64,000 nt of DNA from an uncultured Pelagibacteraceae bacterium (lineage in GTDB: Bacteria; Pseudomonadota; Alphaproteobacteria; Pelagibacterales; Pelagibacteraceae), in the NCBI GenBank assembly GCA_902571375.1, contig CACGBP010000002.1:1-64000 (forward strand), read 5' to 3'. This document shows positions 29,311 to 37,785 of the stretch, piece after piece (position 1 is the first letter of the stretch; the number at the start of each line of letters is the position of its first letter). The notes beneath the pieces were generated by a model. The model was not told the origin of the DNA, made no database searches, and saw only the letters and a list, made by a program, of their open reading frames with translations. Position numbers and translations under genes: made by a program.

Positions 29311-30423
29311 ATGGCATTAAAAAACTTTGCCTTTAAAGTTTTAAAAAAAGATAAATTTGCAAGAACAGGTTTAATCGAAACTCATAGAGGAAATATCAGT
29401 ACCCCAGCTTTTATGCCAGTAGGCACACAAGCTACAGTAAAAGCTTGTACTATTGATGATATAAAAAAAACAGGCTCACAAATAATTTTAGGTAATACAT
29501 ATCATTTAATGATCCGTCCAGGCGTGGATAGAATTAAAAGAGCAGGAGGATTACATAAATTTATGAATTGTGATTTACCAATATTGACTGACTCTGGAGG
29601 TTTTCAAGTAATGTCGCTATCAAAATTAAATGAAATTGATCGTGAAAAAGGAGCGATTTTTAATTCTCATGTAGATGGAAAAAAATTTTGTCTTAGCCCT
29701 GAGGAAAGTATAAAAATACAACTAGAGTTAAATTCTGACATTGTGATGATTATGGATGAATGTCCAAAAAAAACAGAAGATTATAATCTAATAAAAAAGT
29801 CAATGGAGTTATCATTATACTGGGCAAAAAGATCTAAAAAAGCATTTGGTCACAATCCTCATAAAGCACTTTTTGGAATTATTCAAGGAGGCCTTTTTAA
29901 AGATCTTCGAAGCAGATCTTTAAACGAATTAATGAAAATTAATTTTGATGGTTATGCTGTCGGTGGTTTAGCAGTAGGTGAAACACAAGATGAAATGTAT
30001 TCAGTCTTAGATAATCTTAAGGATGAACTACCTACAGAAAAACCTCATTATTTAATGGGTGTAGGTACACCTTCAGATATTTTAGGAGCAGTAAAAAGAG
30101 GTATAGATATGTTTGATTGTGTAATGCCAACAAGATCGGGCAGAACAGGTTTAGCTTTTACTTGGAATGGCAGAGTAAATATAAAAAATAACAAATATCA
30201 AAATGATGATAGTCCTCTCGATGAAAATTGTAAAAATTTTAATCTCAATAAATATTCAAAAAATTATTTAAACCATTTATTTAATACCAATGAAATTCTA
30301 GGGTCTATGATACTTACGCTTAACAATATTAATTTTTATCAAGAATTAATGTTTGAAATAAGAGAAAATATTAAAAATGGAACATTTGACGATTTTCACA
30401 ATAAATACATTGATAAGTTGTAG
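29311..30423 (+). CDS. tgt: Queuine tRNA-ribosyltransferase
   Basis: Exchanges guanine for a queuosine precursor at position 34 of GUN-anticodon tRNAs, 370 residues. Landmarks: TPAFMPVGTQATVKA, TDSGGFQVMSL with the catalytic Asp, GYAVGGLAVGE, HYLMGVGTP, and FDCVMPTRSGRTGLAFT with the second Asp. The usual C-terminal zinc motif CxCxxC is not visible: the corresponding part reads ENCKNFNLNKYSKNYL, with a single Cys. This may be a lineage feature. Six bases downstream of the cyclophilin gene. Confidence 0.93.
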   Translation: MALKNFAFKVLKKDKFARTGLIETHRGNISTPAFMPVGTQATVKACTIDDIKKTGSQIILGNTYHLMIRPGVDRIKRAGGLHKFMNCDLPILTDSGGFQVMSLSKLNEIDREKGAIFNSHVDGKKFCLSPEESIKIQLELNSDIVMIMDECPKKTEDYNLIKKSMELSLYWAKRSKKAFGHNPHKALFGIIQGGLFKDLRSRSLNELMKINFDGYAVGGLAVGETQDEMYSVLDNLKDELPTEKPHYLMGVGTPSDILGAVKRGIDMFDCVMPTRSGRTGLAFTWNGRVNIKNNKYQNDDSPLDENCKNFNLNKYSKNYLNHLFNTNEILGSMILTLNNINFYQELMFEIRENIKNGTFDDFHNKYIDKL

Positions 30424-30504
30424 AGAAGAAACTATTTGTCTCATTAATTGATATTTGAATTATTTCTATAAATCTATATATACAAAGTCATTCATTATGA
30501 ATGT

Positions 30505-30580
<76 letters not shown>

Positions 30581-30587
30581 ATTATCT

Positions 30588-31415
30588 CTAAGATGATTTA
30601 ATTGGTGGATATTCTAAAATTATTTGATTTGTCCATTCATTAATTTTTTTAATTCTATTTTCAGCTGAAGGATGGGTGCTCATAAATTCTGGTTGAGTTT
30701 TACCCTTGTTTAATTTTTTCATTCTTTCCCAAATTTTAACTGTCTCTCTTATATCGTATCCAGATAATGATGAAAAAATCATACCTAAAAAATCTGCTTC
30801 ACTTTCTTGTTTTCGGTTAAATGGATTCATAATGCCTAATTGTGACAGCATTCCTACAGTATTCATACCAGTTGTTCTATTAATTTGTGATAATTTACCA
30901 CCGCTTAAAATATCAAATATTTGTGTACCAGTATTAACTAAAACACCACGACTTGCTCGTTCCACAGAATGTTTTGCAACAGCATGAGCAATCTCATGTC
31001 CCATCACAGCTGCTAATCCATCTGAATTTTTAGTTACATCAAGTATACCGGTGTAGACAGCAATCTTACCACCTGGCATACACCAAGCATTTCTTATTTT
31101 CTTATTATCAATTAAAATATATTCCCAGTCAAAGTTAATTGTTGGATCTTCTATTTTGGATTTATAAAAATATTCTCCAATAGAGTTTTCTATTTTTTTT
31201 CCAATTTCTTTTATTTCGTTTAGTGTTTTGATATCATCGCTCATTTTCTCTTTTTCTTTTATTTTCTCATAAATTTGAGCTGCCTGAGCATTTAATTTAG
31301 ATTCTGATATTATTTTTAATTGTTTTCTTTCTGTAATTGGTGCTGTAGAGCATGAATTAAGTATAAATCCACAACATCCACAACCTATATATGATAAAAA
31401 TTTTCTTCTATTCAT
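30588..31415 (-). CDS. M48 family metallopeptidase, probable Tat-exported lipoprotein
   Basis: Zinc protease of 275 residues. The N-terminus combines twin arginines (MNRRKFLSYIG) with a cysteine-rich hydrophobic stretch and a lipobox-like ILNSC, suggesting Tat export and lipid anchoring in the periplasm. The active site is HEIAH in VMGHEIAHAVAKHS, with the third ligand likely in KQESEADFLGM. Such LoiP/BepA-like proteases handle outer-membrane protein quality control; the exact member is not determined. A THPSAENRI segment near the end is typical. Confidence 0.88.
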   Translation of the reverse strand: MNRRKFLSYIGCGCCGFILNSCSTAPITERKQLKIISESKLNAQAAQIYEKIKEKEKMSDDIKTLNEIKEIGKKIENSIGEYFYKSKIEDPTINFDWEYILIDNKKIRNAWCMPGGKIAVYTGILDVTKNSDGLAAVMGHEIAHAVAKHSVERASRGVLVNTGTQIFDILSGGKLSQINRTTGMNTVGMLSQLGIMNPFNRKQESEADFLGMIFSSLSGYDIRETVKIWERMKKLNKGKTQPEFMSTHPSAENRIKKINEWTNQIILEYPPIKSS

Positions 31416-31445
31416 TTAACTTTAACATTGATATTATATTATAAT

Positions 31446-31523
31446 ATGAATCTAAATAATAAAATATTATTAGTCCTCTTTATTATTGCTATATGTTTTG
31501 TTATTTATTCAAGTTTTAATTGA
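31446..31523 (+). CDS. Possible 25-residue single-membrane-helix peptide
   Basis: A short open frame starting MNLNNKILLV, continuing as an uninterrupted hydrophobic helix and ending YSSFN-stop. It ends five bases before the DUF502 gene start, so it could be a leader peptide coupled to that gene or a small membrane protein. No clear Shine-Dalgarno was seen. Chance cannot be excluded at this length and base composition. Confidence 0.3.
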   Translation: MNLNNKILLVLFIIAICFVIYSSFN

Positions 31524-31527
31524 TATA

Positions 31528-32145
31528 ATGGCAAAAGATAAGAAAAAAAAATCACTTACATTAATCTTAAGAAACTACTTCATTACTGGCGTTGTGGTAC
31601 TGATACCCATTGGGTTTACTTTGTATTTAACTAAGTTCATAGTAGGCATATCTTCAAATATCATTCCTGAAAATATAAATCCTAATAATTATTTACCTTA
31701 CGCTATACCAGGAATAGAAATATTACTTTCAATCTTGTTTATCACATTTGTTGGGGGTTTATCACTATCTTTTTTAGGTAAGAAAATTCTTAAATTGATT
31801 GATGACTTGTTTAAAAGAATTCCTTTTTTAAGAACAATTTATTCAGCAATTTTGCAAATGACCGAGTCATTCTCAAATAAAGATAATGATAGAAAAAGTG
31901 TTGTTTTAGTTGAGTATCCTAGAAAAGGTGTTTGGGCAGTAGGTTTTGCTACAAAAGAAAATAAAGGTGAAATGGCAACAAAAACTGGAAAAAAATTATT
32001 AAATGTGTTTGTTCCAACAACACCAAATCCAACAAGTGGTTTTTTATTAATGTTTCCTATTGATGAAGTTATTCATTTAGATATGTCTTTTGAGGAAGCT
32101 TCTAAGTTTATCGTTTCAGCAGGCACTTCCTCTGGTAAAAATTAA
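31528..32145 (+). CDS. DUF502 family membrane protein
   Basis: A 205-residue protein with two membrane segments (FITGVVVLIPIGFTLYLTKF and ILLSILFITFVGGLSLSF). Then comes a soluble domain with the family's YPRKGVWAVGFAT and FVPTTPNPTSGFLLMFP motifs. The start is placed at MAKDKKKKS because the in-frame upstream Met would add a hydrophobic stretch that conflicts with the family start. Its function is not known to me. The gene converges with recG and overlaps its end by four bases. Confidence 0.85.
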   Translation: MAKDKKKKSLTLILRNYFITGVVVLIPIGFTLYLTKFIVGISSNIIPENINPNNYLPYAIPGIEILLSILFITFVGGLSLSFLGKKILKLIDDLFKRIPFLRTIYSAILQMTESFSNKDNDRKSVVLVEYPRKGVWAVGFATKENKGEMATKTGKKLLNVFVPTTPNPTSGFLLMFPIDEVIHLDMSFEEASKFIVSAGTSSGKN

Positions 32146-34199
32146 GCTATATCATTAATTATATCTGCTCTATCATATAGTTTAATCAAAGGTTTAAACC
32201 TTTTTAAATCTTCATTTGATTTTTCAATTCTTTTCATTTCTTTTTCAGCTAATAAAAAAAGATCTTGATTATGAATAGGATCAGCTAATTTAAAATTCTT
32301 AATTCCACTTTGTTTAAATCCAAGAATATCACCAAAACCTCTAATTTTCATATCTTCTTCAGATATTACAAAACCATCATTTGAATTTTTTAATATTTTA
32401 ATTCTTTTTTTTGCATTTTCACTTAAATTAGACTTAAACATTAATATACAAGTAGACTCTTTCGCACCTCTTCCAACACGTCCCCTTAATTGATGAAGTT
32501 GAGATAATCCAAACTTATTAGCATTTTCTATTATAATTACGTTTGCGTTAGGAAAATCAATTCCAACTTCAATGATAGTTGTTGAAACTAGTATTTTAAA
32601 TTTGTTGCTCTGAAATTTTTTTAGAATAGTCTCTTTTTCATTTTTATCAGTTTTTCCATGAATCAAAGAAACTTCATTTGGGAAAATTTTTTTCAGATAC
32701 TCATATTTTTTGACAGCTGATGAGTGATCTAATTTTTTGGATTCTTCTATTAAGGGGCACACCCAAAAGATTTGATTATTTAAATTAATTTCTTTTTTAA
32801 TAAATCCTATAATATCATTTATTTTATTTTCTAATTTACTATAGGTCTTTATTGGTTTTCTTACTTTTGGTTTTTCACGAATTATAGAAAGATCCATGTC
32901 GCCATATATCGTCATTGTAAGTGTTCTGGGGATAGGTGTCGCGGTCATTAATAATACATCACAATTATTTCCACCTTTATCTGATAGTTTTTTTCTTTGA
33001 TTTACACCAAATTTATGTTGTTCATCAATTATGATAAGTCCAAGGTTTTTAAAATTTATTTTTTTTTGAAAGATGGCGTGTGTTCCAAATATAATATTGA
33101 TTTTGTTTGAAGATAAATCTTCAATTATTTTTTTTCTAATTTTATATTCAGTTTTACCTGAAACAAATTCAATATTAAGATTAGTGGGAAAAAGTTTTTT
33201 AGCTAAATCAAAATGTTGTTTTGCTAAAATTTCTGTGGGTGCCATCATAGCTACCTGAAATCCTGAATTAATAGTGTTATATGCTGCTAACAAAGATACT
33301 ATTGTTTTTCCAGAACCAACATCTCCTTGTAATAACCTAAACATTTTTGTTGATGATGAAAGATCAGTATTTATTTCTTTTAAAGCTTTGATTTGATCAT
33401 TTGTTAAAGAAAAATCTAAAATATCTATTAATTCATTTTGTTTTATTTGATTTATATTTTTATTTATCTTTTTAATTTTTTTTATTTTTTTTCTAATTTC
33501 AGAATTCACAATAAATGTTGAAAAAATTTCATCAAAAGCAAGTCTTTTATAAAAATTCTTTTTATATTCACCTATATTTTCTGGCTTATGTAATTCGATA
33601 ATTGATTTATTCCAAGTAATGTTATCAAATTTTTTTAAAATATCTTTTGAATGCCATTCTTCTAATGTTGGTAATTCATTTATTATTTGTTTTATTATCT
33701 TATTATAAACTTTTTCAGAAATACCATCAGTTAATGAATAGGTATTATGTTTTTGTTTTATTAAAGATGAATCTTGAGAAACATATTTTGGATTTGTTAT
33801 CTGGTATTTATTTCTAAATCTCCCAATTTTACCACTTAAAGTTATCTCATTTCCTAAGGGTAAAATTTTCTTAATATAACCTTCATAACTATTAAAAAAA
33901 ACACACTCAATTTCACCCGTATCGTCACTACACAAAACCCTATTAGGTAAATTTCTAACTCTCGGAAAAGAATATTTTTTTGGAATTATGGTTATCGTTT
34001 GATTTTCACCGATACGTAGATTCTCAATTTTTGAGGAAAAACTTCGGTCGGTGTATGATTTTGGTAATTTCCATAATAAATCAAAAATATTATTTATATT
34101 TTTTTTCTTTAATAATTTTGCTGTTTTAATGCCAACACCTTTTAAATTTGATAAATCAGAAAGTAAAAATTTATAATTTCTATTATTATTCATTTTCAA
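32142..34199 (-). CDS. recG: ATP-dependent DNA helicase RecG
   Basis: Branch-migration helicase for stalled forks and recombination, 685 residues. After the N-terminal wedge/OB region, the helicase core shows GDVGSGKTIV (Walker A), IIDEQHKFGVNQR (DEQH box), LLMTATPIPRT, VSTTIIEVGIDFPNA and HQLRGRVGRG. It is divergent from sdhE, with 16 bases between the two start codons. Confidence 0.96.
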   Translation of the reverse strand: MKMNNNRNYKFLLSDLSNLKGVGIKTAKLLKKKNINNIFDLLWKLPKSYTDRSFSSKIENLRIGENQTITIIPKKYSFPRVRNLPNRVLCSDDTGEIECVFFNSYEGYIKKILPLGNEITLSGKIGRFRNKYQITNPKYVSQDSSLIKQKHNTYSLTDGISEKVYNKIIKQIINELPTLEEWHSKDILKKFDNITWNKSIIELHKPENIGEYKKNFYKRLAFDEIFSTFIVNSEIRKKIKKIKKINKNINQIKQNELIDILDFSLTNDQIKALKEINTDLSSSTKMFRLLQGDVGSGKTIVSLLAAYNTINSGFQVAMMAPTEILAKQHFDLAKKLFPTNLNIEFVSGKTEYKIRKKIIEDLSSNKINIIFGTHAIFQKKINFKNLGLIIIDEQHKFGVNQRKKLSDKGGNNCDVLLMTATPIPRTLTMTIYGDMDLSIIREKPKVRKPIKTYSKLENKINDIIGFIKKEINLNNQIFWVCPLIEESKKLDHSSAVKKYEYLKKIFPNEVSLIHGKTDKNEKETILKKFQSNKFKILVSTTIIEVGIDFPNANVIIIENANKFGLSQLHQLRGRVGRGAKESTCILMFKSNLSENAKKRIKILKNSNDGFVISEEDMKIRGFGDILGFKQSGIKNFKLADPIHNQDLFLLAEKEMKRIEKSNEDLKRFKPLIKLYDRADIINDIA

Positions 34200-34215
34200 C
34201 TAATATATTCTTATT

Positions 34216-34479
34216 ATGAATATCAATTTAGAAGAATTAAAAAAGAAAATTATTTATAGAGCACAATATCGTGGCACTAAAGAAATGGATAAATTAATGA
34301 GTTCTTTTGTAAAAATGCATATTGATAAATTTGATATAAAAAATTTAAAAGACTTAGAAAAACTTTTAGAAATTGATGATAATAATTTATATAGTTTTTA
34401 TAATGGCACTAATACCAGATACATATTTGAAGATAATAACGTAAATAGATTATTTAAAAATTTTACATTAAAAAAATGA
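34216..34479 (+). CDS. sdhE: Succinate dehydrogenase flavinylation factor SdhE
   Basis: Small protein (87 residues) that promotes covalent FAD attachment to succinate dehydrogenase. The hallmark RGTKEMD (RGxxE motif) is at about residues 19-25, followed by the helical segment DLEKLLEIDDNNLYSFYNG. Its divergent position next to recG is a common alphaproteobacterial arrangement. The 3' end is seven bases from the tRNA-Ser gene. Confidence 0.9.
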   Translation: MNINLEELKKKIIYRAQYRGTKEMDKLMSSFVKMHIDKFDIKNLKDLEKLLEIDDNNLYSFYNGTNTRYIFEDNNVNRLFKNFTLKK

Positions 34480-34485
34480 TTTATG

Positions 34486-34575
34486 TGGCGGAGAGACTGG
34501 GATTCGAACCCAGGAAAGAGTTGCCCCTTTGCCGGTTTTCAAGACCGGTGCTTTCAACCGCTCAGCCATCTCTCC
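34486..34575 (-). tRNA. tRNA-Ser (anticodon TGA)
   Basis: A 90-base class II tRNA with a long variable arm and encoded CCA. Acceptor GGAGAGA pairs with TCTCTCC; the anticodon arm is CCGGT-CTTGAAA-ACCGG, anticodon TGA; the T-loop has GTTCGAATC. A second copy of its 5' half and upstream region lies 3.2 kb to the right, marking the two ends of an apparent insertion. Confidence 0.97.
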
Positions 34576-34578
34576 TTG
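34537..34578 (-). repeat. Left 42-base direct repeat (5' half of intact tRNA-Ser)
   Basis: This stretch is identical to the right copy near 37.75 kb. It covers tRNA bases 1-39, that is, up to the last base of the anticodon loop, plus three upstream bases. Upstream sequence (caaggtttta versus aaaggttttt, later ttcaac in both) remains similar, so the repeated unit includes the tRNA promoter side. Confidence 0.9.
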
Positions 34579-34646
34579 AGCAAGGTTTTATAAGTAAAAT
34601 ATTAAAATTCAACAAAAAAACAGGATATTTTTTTTTGAAAAGTTTA

Positions 34647-34671
34647 ATTTGTCTCTAGTTTGTCTCTAGTT
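34647..34671 (+). repeat. Left copy of 25-base inner direct repeat
   Basis: Built from a tandem doublet of TTTGTCTCTAG followed by TT. The identical 25 bases occur at the right end of the island, in the same orientation. Tandem short direct repeats flanking a tRNA insertion could be recombinase arm-type binding sites or scars of earlier insertions; this is inference. Confidence 0.85.
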
Positions 34672-34764
34672 ATCCTACAAAATCCTATTACTTAGCTACA
34701 TTGAATCAAGTTTCTGGATCTGACGATTTTTACAATGTATTAATTAAAATTATAAAGATTATAT

Positions 34765-35649
34765 TCATTGAATAAGAAAATTAACTTTTTTATTTGAGAG
34801 ATTTAAATGAATTCTTTTATGCAAACCAAAATTATCTCCATCAATTTGTACCGGAACTAAATCATTTCCTTTTATAGTGATATTTTTAGAATAAGTTGTT
34901 ATCACATTCTTATTTTTACTTAAGTCGCCATTAATAATTATTAAAAAAATAGAATATAACAAACCTAATCTTGTTAGATCTTTGAATATATAGGTTACCA
35001 ATTCATTTTCAAAAATATTTGTATTGTTGATTATATGATGTCCAGCATAATATTTAGTGTTTGAGGATAAAATCCAGTCTGCTTGATAAAATTTTCCATC
35101 AAAGGTAACGTTCAATTTTTTATTATTCATTAATATAAAATATTGAAAACCTTTAATTCCAAAAATAATTTTACCAAGAATCTTTTTTATTTTTGAATTA
35201 ATTGAATGAACAATTTTTGCATCCCATCCTATACCTGCCATTAAAAGGAAGTAATTTTCATTAATTTTTACAAGGCTTGAAGGCTTATAATTATTTGAAA
35301 TTAATACATTTACTATGTCATCAACCTTCTTATTCATTGATAATTCAGCCTGAAGTAAATTAGCAGTACCAGCAGGAATATAACCTACTGCAAAATCTTC
35401 TTTAAATTTAAAATCATTTTTAATTAGTTCATTAATTGCAAAAGAAACAGATCCATCACCACCAGCTATTATTAGTCGATCATAATTTTTTTGACTAAAA
35501 TCCTCTAAAATTTTTTTGGCTTGATCTACTGTTTTAGTCTCGAAGTAGTCCACTGAATTACTTTCCTTTAATTTTGATAATATTTTATTTATGAACTTTG
35601 ATTTTCTTCCTGAAGAAGAATTGAGATTATAGATTAAACAAAAATACAT
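34765..35649 (-). CDS. Diacylglycerol kinase family lipid kinase
   Basis: Predicted kinase of the DAGK/LCB5 superfamily, 294 residues. The nucleotide-binding motif reads IIAGGDGSVSFAINEL, followed by GYIPAGTANLLQAEL and a C-terminal beta domain with PVQIDGDNFG. Diacylglycerol is the likely substrate given the divergent neighbour, a PlcP-type phospholipase that would release it; the product, phosphatidate, could re-enter lipid synthesis. Substrate is inferred from context. It diverges from plcP with 39 bases between the annotated starts, a gap that may carry PhoB control. Confidence 0.82.
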   Translation of the reverse strand: MYFCLIYNLNSSSGRKSKFINKILSKLKESNSVDYFETKTVDQAKKILEDFSQKNYDRLIIAGGDGSVSFAINELIKNDFKFKEDFAVGYIPAGTANLLQAELSMNKKVDDIVNVLISNNYKPSSLVKINENYFLLMAGIGWDAKIVHSINSKIKKILGKIIFGIKGFQYFILMNNKKLNVTFDGKFYQADWILSSNTKYYAGHHIINNTNIFENELVTYIFKDLTRLGLLYSIFLIIINGDLSKNKNVITTYSKNITIKGNDLVPVQIDGDNFGLHKRIHLNLSNKKVNFLIQ

Positions 35650-35688
35650 AATTCTTTAAAAAAATTTTAACAAATTCTTAATAATTGA

Positions 35689-36552
35689 ATGTCAGAAAAC
35701 ATAAATGATTCACGTTACAATATTGTTACAAAAATAGATTTGTTAATGCTAAATCTTTTAAAATATAAAAGTATATTTGTTTCTGACGTGCATTTGGGGA
35801 CAAAAGGTTGTCAGGCTAATAAACTTCTTGAGTTTTTTAAATATACAAGATCTGAAAATCTTTATTTGGTTGGTGATATCATCGACATTTGGGCTATGCA
35901 AAAAAGTTTTCATTGGCCACAATCGCACAATGATGTCATTCAAAAAATATTGAGAAAATCGAGACATGGCACAAAAGTATTTTACATTATTGGAAATCAT
36001 GACGAATTACTTAGAAAATTTATCCCAATGGATTTTGGAGATATCCATTTTGTTAATAGAGTTATTCACAAAACAAATTCAGGAAAAAAATATGTTGTAG
36101 TTCATGGCGATGCTTGGGATGGTGTTATGAAACATGCAAAATGGTTATCTAAACTTGGATCAATAGCCTACAATTTATTGTTAAAACTAAACGTAATAAT
36201 TAATTTTTTTAGGAAGTTAAGAGGTAAAGAATATTGGTCACTTGCAAAATTTTTAAAATATAAAGTCAAAAATGCAGTTAAATATATTGGTGAATATGAA
36301 AAGACGGTTTCAAATTATGCGAAAAAAAAAAAATTTGATGGAATTATTTGTGGTCACATACACCATGCTGAAGATAGAGATTTTAATGGAGTAAATTATT
36401 TAAATTGTGGTGATTGGGTAGAGTCATGCACAGCCTTGGCTGAAAAATATGACGGAACTTTTGAAATTATTTATTGGGACACCAAAAGAAAAGAATATAT
36501 CTCAGAAGATAAAGATAAGGATAAGTTTACTTACATAAAAGAAGCATCTTAA
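35689..36552 (+). CDS. plcP: PlcP-type metallophosphoesterase (phospholipase C; often named UDP-2,3-diacylglucosamine diphosphatase)
   Basis: Calcineurin-like phosphoesterase, 287 residues or 268 from the second Met. Metal-site motifs are SDVHLGTKGCQA, YLVGDIIDIW, GNHDELL, HGDAWDGVMKHAKW and GHIHHAEDRD, ending with YLNCGDWVESCTALAE. These match from memory rhizobial PlcP, which cleaves phosphatidylcholine and related lipids under phosphate starvation, better than enterobacterial LpxH. It is followed four bases later by a glycosyltransferase gene, the known plcP-agt pairing. The start is ambiguous: a Pho-box-like repeat lies between the two candidate Met codons, favouring the second (base 35746). 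Confidence 0.85.
   Translation: MSENINDSRYNIVTKIDLLMLNLLKYKSIFVSDVHLGTKGCQANKLLEFFKYTRSENLYLVGDIIDIWAMQKSFHWPQSHNDVIQKILRKSRHGTKVFYIIGNHDELLRKFIPMDFGDIHFVNRVIHKTNSGKKYVVVHGDAWDGVMKHAKWLSKLGSIAYNLLLKLNVIINFFRKLRGKEYWSLAKFLKYKVKNAVKYIGEYEKTVSNYAKKKKFDGIICGHIHHAEDRDFNGVNYLNCGDWVESCTALAEKYDGTFEIIYWDTKRKEYISEDKDKDKFTYIKEAS
35713..35730. promoter_or_regulatory. Putative Pho box in the lipid-kinase/plcP divergent region
   Basis: Two 7-base direct repeats, CGTTACA and TGTTACA, are separated by ATAT, giving the 11-base period of PhoB sites (consensus type CTGTCAT-N4-CTGTCAC). On the other strand it reads TTGTAAC-AATA-TTGTAAC, so either divergent gene could be the target. Adenine/thymine richness raises the chance of coincidence. 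phoB itself is in this window. Confidence 0.45.
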
Positions 36553-36555
36553 AGA

Positions 36556-37563
36556 ATGAAAATTTTAATAGTAACTGATGCATATTACCCTCAAGTTAAC
36601 GGTGTTGTAAGAACACTTCATCAAACTGGTGAGATACTTAAATCACAAGGTCACATTATTGAATATCTTACTCCACAACAATTTTTTACAGTACCAATGC
36701 CAAAATATAACGAAATAAGATTGTCTATAAATGTGTGGCCACGTGTAAGTAATTTGATTAATTCCATCAATCCTGATGCTATACATATTGCAACAGAAGG
36801 ACCCATTGGCTTCATGGCAAGAAGACATTGTATTAAAAAAGGTCTGAAATTTACCACAAGTTTTCACACCAGGTTTGATAAATATATGAAACTATATATG
36901 CCCATAATTCCAGCTAAGTGGTCAGAAAAATTTTTATGTAATTTTCATAATAAAGCTGAAAAAATTTTAATTACAACAGAGTCTATGCGTGAGGAACTAA
37001 TAGCATTAGGTATAGATAATAATAAAATGGTAACATGGACTAGGGGAGGCAATCATGGCGCATTTAAAAATCCTGTTAAACAAAATTTACCTTATAAAAG
37101 ACCTATATGGATATATGTTGGTAGGGTTGCAGTTGAAAAAAATATTAAAGCCTTTTTAGATTTGGATCTCGAAGGTACTAAAGTTATTATTGGAAAAGGA
37201 CCTGATTTAAAAAATTTAAAAAAAAAATTTCCAAAAGATATTTTTTTAGGTGAAAGAACTAATGGAGAATTAGCTTCACATTTTGCATCATCAGATGTTT
37301 TTGTATTTCCAAGTAAAACTGACACTTTTGGTATAGTTATTTTGGAGTCTTTAAATTGCGGAACACCTGTTGCTGCTTATCCTGTACCTGGACCTAAAGA
37401 TATATTAGGAGGAACTAATATTGATACTCTAGATCACGATTTGAGAAAATCTGCAATGAAAGCATTAAAAATAAATCGTCAAGATTGTCTTGAATTTGCA
37501 AAAAATTTCTCTTGGGAAAAAGCTGCAAAAATCTTCCTAGAAAATCTTAATCCAAACAATTGA
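36556..37563 (+). CDS. agt: Glycosyltransferase family 4, probable glycolipid synthase (Agt-type)
   Basis: GT-B fold sugar transferase of 335 residues. The N-terminal acceptor domain begins ILIVTDAYYPQVNGVVRTL; the C-terminal nucleotide-sugar domain has IYVGRVAVEKN, a FVFPSKTDTFGIVILES motif (the E-x7-E type site) and CGTPVAAYPVPGP. In alphaproteobacteria the gene following plcP makes mono-glycosyl diacylglycerols (glucosyl or glucuronosyl) that replace phospholipid when phosphate is short. The sugar used here cannot be read from sequence. Co-operonic with plcP. Confidence 0.8.
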   Translation: MKILIVTDAYYPQVNGVVRTLHQTGEILKSQGHIIEYLTPQQFFTVPMPKYNEIRLSINVWPRVSNLINSINPDAIHIATEGPIGFMARRHCIKKGLKFTTSFHTRFDKYMKLYMPIIPAKWSEKFLCNFHNKAEKILITTESMREELIALGIDNNKMVTWTRGGNHGAFKNPVKQNLPYKRPIWIYVGRVAVEKNIKAFLDLDLEGTKVIIGKGPDLKNLKKKFPKDIFLGERTNGELASHFASSDVFVFPSKTDTFGIVILESLNCGTPVAAYPVPGPKDILGGTNIDTLDHDLRKSAMKALKINRQDCLEFAKNFSWEKAAKIFLENLNPNN

Positions 37564-37605
37564 TTATTTAAGAGCAAAATCTATTTTAAAAAATTAATAA
37601 ATAAT

Positions 37606-37630
37606 ATTTGTCTCTAGTTTGTCTCTAGTT
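37606..37630 (+). repeat. Right copy of 25-base inner direct repeat
   Basis: Identical to the copy about 3 kb to the left and in the same orientation, made of two tandem TTTGTCTCTAG units plus TT. It lies 43 bases after the glycosyltransferase stop and 117 bases before the tRNA half copy. Confidence 0.85.
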
Positions 37631-37746
37631 TTGTAGCTTAAGCGAGCCAAGAATGATGCTTTTTTCGTAAAAGGTGAAATTAAATAAGTAAGCAATGACT
37701 TGATAAGCATGTGAATCGTCTTAAAGTGGGTTGGGGTTACTTAGAA

Positions 37747-37785
37747 TTTCAAGACCGGTGCTTTCAACCGCTCAGCCATCTCTCC
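37747..37785 (-). pseudogene. tRNA-Ser 5'-half remnant
   Basis: Thirty-nine bases identical to positions 1-39 of the intact tRNA-Ser, ending exactly at the anticodon loop 3' side; the rest of the tRNA is absent. The identity runs three bases further upstream of the tRNA (42 in all). It is probably the original chromosomal 5' half, displaced when the island brought in a replacement half. Confidence 0.88.

Noticed and set aside
34476-34658. Open frame covering the tRNA-Ser gene on the opposite strand
   Set aside because: Its peptide is a translation of the reverse complement of the tRNA (GFEPRKELP type), a common annotation artefact.
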